The notes under the pieces are model-generated. The model was not told the origin of the DNA and searched no databases. It was given only the letters and a program-made list of their open reading frames with translations. A stretch of DNA of 64,000 nt from Larus michahellis (lineage: Eukaryota > Chordata > Aves > Charadriiformes > Laridae): the NCBI RefSeq assembly GCF_964199755.1, contig NC_133917.1, positions 5,337,967-5,401,966 of the forward strand. Reading direction: 5' to 3'. This document shows, piece after piece, positions 1-11,800 of the stretch. Every line of letters begins with the position of its first letter. Position 1 is the stretch's first letter. The position numbers and the translations under genes are program-made.

Positions 1-3000
1 GGAGGATCTCACGCCACATGCAATCTCATTGCCGCAGATTGTAGGGATTGTTTAATTGTTACTGTTAGTTTAAACTCGGGGATGAGTTTAACCAAGGAGT
101 AATGGGGGGAGAGGACCATCAGCAGCGGTTAAACGTGCTGGTCAGGATGCAAATTCCAACTTGGGGAGGGTTAAACAGCTGGGGGCTGGAGAAATATGGC
201 CGGCGGTAGGATCACTGTATAATTGCCCTGTGTTTTGGGGCTGGCCGGCGTGTATAACTCGAGACAGACAGACTCTGATCGGACCCGGCTTGCCGGCTCT
301 GTGCTGCGTGAGTATCCACAGAGGTTACGGCAGATCAGCGGTTGGGAACTCGAACAGACCAACGGATTGAACAGGCTGGGCTCAAAAATCCCATGTTATT
401 TTTGTGGGGACAGAATGTGGATTTTTCCCTTCTCCTCCAAGACGTGCCGTTTCCAGAAAAACTGAGCCTGGCGTTACCAGGGCTGGCAGTTTCACCCCGG
501 CTTTGAGAATTGTAGTGTTTTAATTTATTTGTTTGTTTGTTTTTCCTTAAGGCTTTAGCTGTGGGAGTGACTCTCAACTTTCATGTAAAAATTACCCATG
601 TAATTATGATTATACATAATTATAACTATATTTATAGTTATTCCTTCATGATTTCTTGTAATCATAAGATCTTATAATGTGGGGGGCGCGGGACGGGGAC
701 CAGCTTTAGGTGCATGTAAAATAGGTTGGAGGAGGGGGAAAGTCTGTAGTTTGAACGTCTCCACCTGCGTCAGGCGCAGAGAGGACGCTGGTGAGCCGGT
801 GCCCCGCCGGGCGCTGCGTCCCCGGGAAGGATCCCCGCTGCGTGGGCTGGGTTTAACAAAATAATTGAACAGTGACTTAATTACGGATTTAAAAATGACA
901 AGATTCACACTAACTTAAACTATCCAAATCAGTATATTGGTATAAACACCAAAACTCACACCATTCAAGGAGCCCCACGCACCACTCGGGTCTTTAACTG
1001 CTCAGATCAAGGTCCCTGCGCAAGGGGTGGCTCCAGTGAGCTGATGGGTGCCCCTTTTCCTAAATCAATATGTATGTGTATGAACACCAAAACATATAAA
1101 AACATGGGCAAGGAGACAGAAAATATTTGGATCCAGTAAAATATATGAACACCCCCACTCATAAAAGCTAACGTGTATGTCAGAAGCACGCAGGCAGACG
1201 GAGAGGTGGGTGAGAGCGGCTAGCCTGTAGTTAAAATTTCCCTCTTCTGGAGTTCAGAGCGGTCACGGCATTCCTCAGCAGGGCATTCCTCAGCAGCCAT
1301 GAGCGAGACTCAGAGGCCTGACTCGCCCAGGCCCTTTAACCCTCGGGGTGTCAGCCCGAGCGTCCCAGCTCGGGGGAGATGCTGGTCCCAGCCCGCTGCC
1401 ATCCTGGAGACCTCAAAGGGTCTCGCTGGAGTCGCTGTTTGTAAGCTCCGAGATAATTGACTTTCATCAGGTGCTTTTCCAGTCCGGCCCAACTCAGACA
1501 ATGGGATATTCTGGTACTTTCCACCAGTTGTGCAAGCCCAGAACTTGCCAGATCTTGAAGTTCTGGTATCAGCCCCCCTCTTTGGGCCAGGATCCAGGTA
1601 GTGTCAGGTAGTGATCGATTATTGACTATTTCCAAGCGAGAGGGGATGAGGGAACCAGGTGTGCTCAGGGGTTGCCGTAACGTTCTGGTCCGTTGCCCTT
1701 CACACTCGTTCCTGGTTTACGTCGGGTTATTACGTGGCCCAGGCTGGGGGAATCACACCAAGCACCGGGTGGCCTGAGGAGGGGGTTTGCACCACCACAC
1801 TGGAGGTGCCGGTGGGTGGTTTGGGGCTGTTATCTGAACACCTTGGGGTTTAGACTGATGGTGCTCTTTTTGGGTTTCAGCTAACAGAACAAGCGCAGCC
1901 AATTCGGAGCTTGAGGAGGTGTCTCACGGCAGTGGGTGATGCCGCCAGCAGCAGGCAGCTTCCCAGGAGTGACCAGGCAGCAAGGAGCCGAGACCAGGGC
2001 TTCCCGGCCTCAGCAGAGTGGGCAGAGGGAGGAGGAAAGGTGAGATGCAGCTCCGTGAGGGCCAGGAGCTTGCTGGAAGCCTCGTCGTTAACGCGGAGCT
2101 GGCTCTGGTCTAGGGCGGCTGGCTCTGTCAGCCCGAGCCGCCTCCGGCTATTCCTGCTGCTCCCGTGGTGCCCCTTTAATGCCAAGGCTGCTTTTCATTG
2201 GAAAAAGGAGTGTAGCTGGAAGACACGGTGTAGTTTAGGTGGGATCCGTCATGCCGGCCTCTAGTGCTGACGGAGACCTGAGGCTGTAAAGCTGCGGGGC
2301 TGCGAGAGCGGAGAGCAAAATGCGGTTTCCCCGTGTAAAGCTGCGTGGAGTTGCAGCGTGAACAATAGCGAGGCGTGTGCCAAGGGCGCTGGGGCAGAGA
2401 GGGGCCGCAGAAGTGATGTTAAGTCCTCAGAAAAGCCGTTTGTTTACGAAAGAAGTGAGGATTTCAGCCTATTCAGTTTATCCAATGGTAAGACTAAGAG
2501 GGTGGTGACTTAACATTAACCAGGGAATGATACCAGGTTCAGGAGAGCCATTTAAGTGCTTCGGAATGGGCAGTGGCAGGAGACTAAAGACGCCAACTAA
2601 ACAGCTTCAAATGAGTGGTAAGGCCCCGAGTTATAGCAGGAGGGTTCCTGTTGCAAGGCAATGAACTGTACCGAGGCACCAACCTTTGGAACAAATGAAT
2701 CCTTCAAATCAGCCAGCCGTCGCCTCTCTGAAAAAGCCGCTTCCCTGTCGTTGAGATACTAAGCTGAAGAACTGCGTCATGATATTGAGCTTTATAGCCC
2801 GAGTGACACAGAAAGTAGAACTAAACAAATCAATAGAACTTATTGATAGAGAGCCACCTCATGCTAACATGGCTCATTTGTGCATCAGACTGTTGGCGTA
2901 CGGTGCCTGCGTTTGGGGCAGTAAGAGAACAGGTTCCCTCTGGACGTGTCTCTATATTCCCAGGAATTATTGATGGGCTGGAAATTTTTATTAATGAGAC

Positions 3001-5778
3001 TACTTAGATCCTTAAAGGGGGAGCTGTGGTCACAGCATGGGGGCAGTCTTCATGGGGTTTTACAGCTGCAGGTGTAGGTGGAAGTGCCGCTGTGTTGGCA
3101 TTGCTTTTGGGTGTTGTTAACAGCTTGACAGTGTCATTCTGACAGCCCCGTGAGTGCCCCATCGTGCTCTTGCAATACCCCAGTCCTGAGACCACCAAAA
3201 CACTGCTTGTCGTTAGGACACTAATTGATTTATGACTCGCTGCCAAAGCACTTTGGAGCAGTACTCACAAACTAGGACTGCACTGTGCAAACACAAACCC
3301 TGAGGGCACTCCCTGCTCCAGAAAGCTTTCTGTCCAAACATCGCGTTCTAAACACACGGCGAGAGATAGCCCATGCGATAGCGATAGAAGACGTGGAAAC
3401 AACAGGCCGACACTGATCCGCATAAGAACATGTTCTTAACACACAATTTTGCTCGCCTGCAAAAATTTCTTCCTCTTCCACTACGTCATGACCATTATTT
3501 TTTTTAATTTTTTTCCCCACTTTCTGGGCTGGAATTGAGAGCTTGGTTCCTTTTCCCAAGGGTTTATGGAGGGGTTTATCATTTGTGACTGTCAGCTTTG
3601 TGAGCGTCGGTGCACAGCGATGGGCTGCTCCTGGGCGTGCAGGGCCTGGGCTGGCTGCTTGTGACACCAAGCACAGCAGTCGTGATGTCACAGCGTTTGC
3701 TTCCCCGAGAGGGCGTTTATCCTGGCAATACAGTGTCTTTGTGACTGAACCCCAGTCCCTGCGGGTCGCTCACGTGGGCTTGGAAGTATTTACCAGTCCC
3801 TGCGGTTGTGCAACTCTGCAGGGTTACCATGGCATCCCAACAACACAAGCAAACTCTGCTGGTGACACCTCTGGGTCGCTGGATCCTGCTCTGACTTACC
3901 CTGACTTGAAACTGGATTTAAAAGGGGAACGTTCTCTCTGCAGGACGGGTTGTCAAAAGTGGAAGGGGTCTAAACTGGGGAGCTGCGAGACGGGGAGCTG
4001 GGGAGCAGGTAGCAGCAAGGTGAATGAGGCGTTGCCGAGTCTCTCCTGTGCTGGCTGGGCTGCTCATGGCACAGAAAAGAGAGCTTGAACCTTGAATGGA
4101 AGACAGACTCATCCTTACCTAAAATCAGTGGTGCTGCATGGCTGTCGTTAAGATTAGAAAATGGCTTTTCATTGATCTGGTCCCTGATGGTGCAAACCAG
4201 GGTGAAGTTCAGTTCTCTTACTGCTGAAATGCTGTTTCTGCGGAGGCTGCTGAGAACAGCTTTGCCTTTATGATAGTTTATCTGACAGCAGGCCTGTATT
4301 TTACCTGCCTGGATTGCTTTCTGCTTGGCATGTTGTGTTGTGCAAAAAAAAAAATCCTGTCTGCTGATAGAAAGGAGTTGAGGCTGGAACGCGACCTGAG
4401 AACGTCCAGCAGCCGGGGCTTGCTTTGGTGGGAGCTGCTCTTGCCTGACTGTAGCACTAAATCACACGTTCGGATTCAGTCCTTGTCCTCTCAAGACAAG
4501 CCAGAGCTGCTGCGGGAGCAGCCTGTCTCTCCCTCTGAGCTACCTGGAGCTGTGTAAAGCAGCTGGGGGCTTCTGCCTTGTTGCGAGCTGTGTGTGGATG
4601 AAATGAACCCTGGCCTGTCTACATCAGCCGTCGGGTCAAGTAGAGCTGGGTGTGCACAACACGCAAATTTGCTTTACACTCAATACGTTATTTTTCTTTT
4701 TGCTGGTGAAAGCCGAGCCAGCTTGCTGGGCAGGAAGGAATCTTGCCTCATGTGTCTCTGTCTCAATCCTCCCCCTTTCCCTCCGTCAAAAAGAGAATTT
4801 CCTTTTAGTAGCTGGGATCTCCAGCCAACTTGTATTCTTCCCGCAAAGAAGGAAGTACATATTTTGAATAGGCTGTGGCCAGAAAATGTAGCCAGCGCTA
4901 TCTTGCTGTCCTGGTGAGGGGAAGAGCTGAAGGGTGACACATTCAGGCCAGACACTGAAATCTCATGGAGAATTTACAACCTTGTAATAAAACCATTTGT
5001 CCCTTCAAGGCTGTTTTAAAACACAGAAAGCCCGTAAATTTTTTGTCTCTGCCTCTTCTGCATAGGAACCTAGAAATTTAAGAAGAAACTTTTCCAGTCT
5101 CCTTTTGAGCATGGACTCGCACGTGGGGTATTCCCATGCACAGGGTGCGACCCACCTAAACCACCTTTATTTTAACACTAACAGGAGAGAGAAGGCAGAA
5201 CCGCAGTGTCCGGGGTTACCTGCGGCATCTCTCATCTGCCGCCCTCATTGCCCTGCGTGGCGCAGACCCGCTGGGCGCTGCTGGCAGAGTGCAGCGTGTG
5301 TGTCCAAGGCTGCAGCTGGCTTTGGGTGGCATTAAACTGGGCTGGACCTGGTGCCCAGCTAAGCCCCTTACCTCCTTTCTGCTGTTGCACGGGGGAGCTA
5401 CCTGAGTAGAGTTAAAAATCAATGGGTGTTCCCCCCTCTTCTCATTTCAGCATCCATTTAGGCAGGCGGGGAGGAATGGAGAAGCCTTGAGGAAATGGGG
5501 ATCAGACCTGTCCCGTTGTAACCGTCTGCCAAAGGTGCCCAGAAGAGCCCGTGCTTCACGTCCCGGGGCTGCACATGTGGCAGAGGCAAAGGGAGGTGCA
5601 GAACAAAGCCGGGTCTGAGTGCGGGGACACGGCGCCAGGTGTGTCCTGGCCCTTCCCTTCCCGCCTGCTCGAATTCAGCAGGTTGAGGGAGGGTGGGAAG
5701 GCAGCCAGGCACTCCCAGCTCTCCGAGGCAGTAAAATGATCCCTCTTTTGCCCTTGGGCCAAGCCCAGCTTTTCTAAC
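1..5778. other. Intergenic region upstream of the KRT7-like gene
   Basis: No open frame here resembles a known protein and none has keratin exon structure; all frames are short and overlap on both strands. In the human cluster KRT80 lies next to KRT7, but I see no KRT80-like exon, so it would lie further left if present. A small direct duplication (GCATTCCTCAGCAG twice) sits near 1269-1298. The last few hundred bases probably hold proximal control elements of the KRT7-like gene, but I cannot name sites with confidence. Confidence 0.6.
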
Positions 5779-5788
5779 GGATAAAAGG
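5779..5788 (+). promoter_or_regulatory. TATA-like box of the KRT7-like gene
   Basis: GGATAAAAGG lies about 100 bases before the ATG at 5890, the spacing expected for a keratin promoter with a short 5' leader. The identical ten bases occur at the same relative place in the - strand keratin gene starting at 36114. Confidence 0.65.
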
Positions 5789-5889
5789 AGAAGCAGTCAG
5801 GAGAACTCGCTCACTTCCCTGGTCTCTCCAGCACAGCTTCCCTGAGCTTTTGAAGGGTGGGGGATACTGAAGACACCCTCGGAGCAGCC

Positions 5890-8800
5890 ATGTCCCGGTC
5901 TGTGAGTTTCAGCTCTCGCTCTGTGGCCGTCCCAGGGATCAGCCAAATGCGGGTCAGCACCGTCTCCTCGACCCGTGGACTAGGAGGGGGTGCCGGCTTA
6001 AGCAGGGCAGGTGGCTTTGGCAGCTCCAGCCTCTACAACCTCGGCTCCACCAACAAGCGGATCTCCCTTGGAGGTGGCAGCTCCTACAGCGTTCGCTCTG
6101 GATACGGCTATGGAGGCATGGGATTCGGGGGGGCACTCAGCCCTGGGGGCATTCAGGAGGTCACCATCAACCAGAACCTCCTGACGCCCCTGAATCTGGA
6201 GATTGACCCCAACATCCAGCGGGTGCGCAAGGAGGAGAAGGAGCAAATCAAGACGCTCAACAACAGATTCGCCTCCTTCATTGACAAGGTGAGGTGCTGG
6301 AAAGACTGATAGCTCTGTGGACACTGCTTAAAAGCAGGTCTGACCCCAAGCTCGCTTAACCCAGTGGGGGATTCACAAACGGGCTCCTCGAGAGCATGGT
6401 GTGAGTCGCCAATAACTTATTAACGCCCTGCTTGCATTGCTGTCAGTAAAGGGTTTTGCCCTGCTTAGGCCAGCTTTGTTCCCCCTTTATTTAGCTGGTA
6501 TTGCTCACGATGTGGATGTAGGCTTTAAAGATCGATTCTGCACCCAAGCACACCACCACCAAATTCAGGGAGGAGGGGGCCTCTTGGAGAGCAGTCACCC
6601 CAATAGACCAGATCTTGACATAAGTCAGAGCTTGCCGTTGTTTATTTGCGCTGCCCCGTACCTCTGTGGCTTTACTGTCTTGCACTAATTGATCGTGTGT
6701 CCTGTGTAAACTTCAGCTCTGGCATCCTCAAAATGCAAGGAATCCAGACCTGGAGTTTGCGTAACTGGCTGGCTTTGAGGTCTGTGGATGGCTTCTGTCA
6801 AGTGTCAGGCAAGCAGAAGCTGCTTATCTTTAATTCATACAGAACCTTAAAGACATAAGCCAAGCCCCAGGGTGGTAGTGCTCCCTCATGGCCTTTATCA
6901 CCCTCCAGAGTTCGGGTCCTCCCTATGAGCAATCTAAATTCTTCAGATCCCATCTCCCAGCATCCAAACTCTGTAGTGTCAGCTCCCCCTTCCTCCCGCT
7001 TTCACAAATGACCCCTTGGTTGCTTTCCAGGTCCGGTTCCTGGAGCAGCAAAACAAAATGCTGGAAACCAAATGGAGCCTCCTCCAGGACCAGAAGACCG
7101 CCCGGAGTAACATTGCTCCCATGTTTGAGACATACATCAGCAACCTGCGACGGCAGCTGGATGGGTTGTTGAATGACAAAGGGCGTCTGGAGGGTGAACT
7201 GAAGAACATGCAGGATCTTGTTGAGGATTTCAAGACCAAGTAACGTATAATCTTCCCATCTAACGGTGTAGTTGAGCTGGCAGGTTGGTCAGTAGCTTGG
7301 CAGAGATGTCCCCAGCTTTTCTGCTAGGGAAGGAGATGTTTTTTCCAGATGGGAGTTAGGTGTCTAGTCCAGGGAAGGTGCCTGGATTCTTCTTGCCTCG
7401 ATTGCTCGTTGCTCCTGGCACCTTGTTTCCATGTGGCCTTCCATGGCTCTGTCCTCCTGGCTTTGCTTTGGGGCCTCCTCAGGGATGGGTTGGAGGTGGC
7501 CGTTGGGGTCTGTAGGACCCCCATGGGAGGCAGGCAGTGGCTGAGCTGCTGCTTGTTCTGTGGGTAGGTAATGCAGCAGGAGACCTGCAATTTTTAAGCG
7601 ACCTTTCAGTACAAATCATGTCGCCTGGGAGGAGTCCCATGAAGAAAGTAGCCTTTGTCCCAGCCTGTGCCCAGCCCAACTGTACAGGAAAATGCCTTTA
7701 ATAAAAAAAAAAAAAAAAAAATTAAAAAAAAAAGAAAGGAAAGAAGGAGCTGGCAAACTGGATCAAGCAGGAACTGAAAACAAACAGATCTGATAATCCC
7801 CAGGGTGTGTTTAGGGAAAGTCAATAGCCAGTGATTCCCAAGGAGGTGCATGGGAATGATGTGTCCCCCAACCCTGCTCAGTTATTTCTACTCTGTGCCC
7901 GTCCACGGTTGTGCTTTGCATCTCTGCAAGGCAGCAGCAAGGAGCTGGTTTGCACCCAGAGGAGCTGCAGCCCTAGTTTTGGTTCTACGTCCCATGAATG
8001 CAAGGTGCGCAGGTGCTTATTTATTCTTCCAGCCTAGAGGTCCGTGTAAAACCAAACCCTCTACGTGCTAAGAAGGGAAGCAGGAATTAGGAGCCAAAGG
8101 CACTAGAGCAGCAGAGGGAGTGAGGATGTAGTAAGTGGAGTTTAGGACCTGCTTCTCCACGTTTATATGAAGAAAATCTCATCCTTTAAGTAGAATACTT
8201 GAAACATGAGCGTGTCTGTTGCCTCTTTTTCTTATGTCCAATTTCCACAGTAATTCTCAGTTTACATCTAGGGTAGGGGAGGAGATTTCTACGCGTGAGG
8301 CTCCAGGGGATGAGAATCGGTCCCTTATTCCGTAACCCCATTGACTAAGGGTGCGGTTCAGAGGCAGCGTGGGTTGGAGCAGACTGTGCTCGTGCTGTCT
8401 GCGTGGCTCGGTGCAGGGCATGCCAGGGTGTGACAGTGCACTGGGCTTCCCAAGGCACTTCAGGACTTGCTGGAGAATATTGAAGGATTTTTCAATTTCT
8501 TGACCAGCTTGGTGGAGCTTCCATGAGGAATTTGCCAAACCGTTCTAGAATAATTTGGTGGTTTTTACCCAGCTCTGATCATCCACTCTGCGCTGCAGGC
8601 TGCATGTAGGCAGCACGATCGCGTAATTTCCAGGTCATATATTACTCTGCAATAGCAACGGATACTGTTCATTGACCTCAAAAGGGACAACGTCCGTTTG
8701 TGCTGGTGTGGCTGGGCAGGTTTCCGGTGTGGAGCAGAAGGGGAGGTGCAGGAAGGCTGTCGAAAGTGAAGTGGCTCACGCTTCGGAAGGCAAATTACAG

Positions 8801-11800
8801 CGCTGGCCATGCAGGGGCCGTGTAAATAAACAGAATGGTCTTCTAACTTTGGCAACAGTGATTCTAAAGCAGCCAGAAAAAGCGGTTCCTGCTCTGTTCC
8901 TTGGATGACTTTCAGGTTTCATACAGCAGGTTCTTGCAGTTTGTTTCAGCGGGTTGGTTCTGTAGAATGGTGTAAAGCAGGCTCGGAGATCCAGGCTTGC
9001 AAATGGTACAAATGTGTGTGAAGTCAACGGAGCATGATTTTTATCTGCTGAGGATCTGGCTCATTACAGCTAAAGGTGAACACCTACGGAAGGGATGTAG
9101 CCAGCATGAGAAGTCTGCGTGACTTTGAAGCGTAGCCACTTTGTGCAGAATGAGATTTACGCTCAGCTCTTACCAGGAGAGTGGCGTGTGATTGACACCT
9201 GCAAAAGGTTCTCAACTGTCTGTAATGAGGAGGTGCACGGTGACAGCAGCGCTAACAGGCGCTTTGATCAGCATAGAGGAATTTGGATCTGCCTGAACCT
9301 CTTCTGCGTTTGTGTTTGCTCTCCCAAGGGGCAAGTGAAAAAGCTGAGGTTCTCAGGACACAGACTGCAGCTGTCCGTGACTGAGGATAAGGAGCAGAAA
9401 TCTTCTGAAGTGCAGTGAATTTTGATGAATGGGGGAAAGCAGGGGTGAGAAATGCTTTCCAGGGTCGTGGTCGTGGCGGTGTGGATCAGAACAGCTTTAA
9501 GGCATTAGCCCATCCAAACGGTACCCTGGAACTGCAGCGTTCAGCTGGCACCTCTTGTGCAAATAGCGCGCACGCTGCGGTGGTACAGCACACCTCTGCC
9601 GGGGGCTGCCTTGCGTGGGGAGGTCGTGGGCTTGGCCGAGGCGGTTCACAGAGAGAGAAGTGGAGGGAGAGAGAAGGGAGTCGGGGTAACTCTTCACTGG
9701 GACGGTTTTTCCTTTTACCCAGGCTCTAAATTCACAACAATCCCTTTTTTCCTGGCAGATATGAAGATGAAATCAACAGGCGCACGGCGGCAGAGAACGA
9801 GTTTGTGGTGCTCAAGAAGGTGCGTGCCATGGAGATTAGCTGGGACTGGTGATAACGTTTGCGGCCCTTCTGCCCCTTTTACCCCTACACTCTTCGTACA
9901 GCTGGGCCTAGAGACCCGCAGGCGGAGAATTACAGCTGTCCTTTGTGCCTCAGTGTAGGCACTGTAGGAAGCTGGGAAGGAGTGCCAGATGCCATGGGTA
10001 TCACAGATTATGGCTCTGTCTTTCTTTGGGACATTTCCTAAGACCTCCCCTGACTGTCCAAACTGGCGGTGGACTTGGAAAGACAGGTCCAGGCGACCCT
10101 ACGGAACATACGGGCTCCTGCACACCAGCAATGTTTAGTACACCGGTAGATAATTTTTAGGACATGGTGGGTCATTGGGTCATTGGGCAGGTGGACATGG
10201 AGAGCAGATAGCTTGGGGAACTTGATGGGCTGTGGCTGCTTTTGAAGCCATCAAAGGCTGAATGGACTTAGTCATCCAAGCTACGGCATTCTCAATGGAT
10301 TATCACTCTTTTTCAGGATGTGGATGCTGCCTACATGAACAAAGTGGAGCTGGAGGCCAAGGTGGATGCGCTGACAGATGAGATTAACTTCCTGAGGTCT
10401 CTCTATGAAGCGGTAAGGTCCTTTCTGCTTCTTGTGGGTGAAGAACAGCGAGTGGTGGCTGAGAAAATTAATGTGCTGTTTCCAGGGACAGGAAAGGTGA
10501 TGGAGACGTGGAGTCTTCCCTTGCACAAGCAGAAATAAGCCTGCGAGTAACGCGCACGCCCTGTGTATTGTCACAGTGATTTCTCCCCATCTGGGACGTG
10601 AAATGAATTTATTGCGAATGTAGCCAGGACGTGCATTATTTTTTTTGATGCTGTTAATGTGAAAATGAGGAAAATCAGCGTGTTACAGCCAGTGCCGTAG
10701 TGCTGGTGTGTGCTGTATGAGAGAGAGAAAGGAAAGCTCCTTATTCCACCTTTATCTTAGCCGTTATTTGCAAGATAAGAGCTTGGTTGAACTGGTCGCA
10801 TCCTTGGGTGTGGCGGTGGAATTTGGCCCTTGCTTTGTTGCGAAGCTGATGCTCAAGCTTCTTGGAATAGCATTTCATGCTGGGTTTTATTTCGGGAGTG
10901 GTGTACACTAACCTTGCTGTCAAAATGCGGGTGATAAGAAGTAGCTCCATTTCTGCCGTTGTTTGTTACTTTGTGTTTCCAAGGTTAACGCGATTCAGTT
11001 GGTTTCCTTGTAATTAATGGATGTTTTGATTGAATTCTTCCTATCTGCCTCCTTTCCCTTTTCTTCTCAGATTCTCTCTTTAATTGGCTTCCAAAAGAGA
11101 GGCCCTTAAAAGTCAGTAATTAATGGTATTGTTTTTAATGCGACTGGCAGGAACTTAATGAGCTGCAGGCCCAGATCTCGGACACCTCGGTGGTGCTGTC
11201 TATGGATAACAATCGAAACCTGGACCTGGACAGCATCATCGCGGAGGTCAAAGCACAGTACGAGGAGATTGCCAACAGGAGCCGGGCAGAGGCTGAGTCC
11301 TGGTACCAGAGCAAGGTGAGTTACGGGAGAGATAAAAGGCAGTTACAGCTTCTGTCAGTGCATGTGTCGTGAGTGGGAGAGATTTTAGCCAGCTGATGGA
11401 TTGCCAGCCTGACTCTGTCCTTTTCTCTTACACTGTTTTATGTCACAGTACGAGGCGCTGCAGGTCACTGCTGGGAAACATGGAGATGACCTGCGCAACA
11501 CGAAGAACGAGATCTCGGAGATAAACCGCATGATCCAGAGGCTGCAGGGCGAAATCGAAAACGCAAAGGCTCAGGTGAGCAGCTGCCCTTGTTCTCCTGC
11601 TGCAGAGCAGTGGATTTAGCAGCAAGAAGCAGGCCAGGGATCTGGGTGTAGCACGACATCTGTAGAAGCAGTTTGGGGGTGGCTGCAACGCTCACCTCAA
11701 AAGATGCCGGTTCTGCTGGAGGGAGGAACTGTGTTGGGAGCGATGTAACGCTGAGAGGCAGCCGGACTGTAGGTGAGGACGAGTCCTGCAGCGACCTGGG

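Noticed and set aside
5857-5889. In-frame extension before the KRT7-like ATG
   Set aside because: The codon at 5857 is GTG; the ATG at 5890 gives the usual MSR keratin start and lies at a normal distance from the TATA box.
7698-7745. A processed pseudogene or SINE ending in the A-rich tract
   Set aside because: AATAAA-like bases precede the A run, but no exon-derived or repeat sequence and no target duplication is seen before it.
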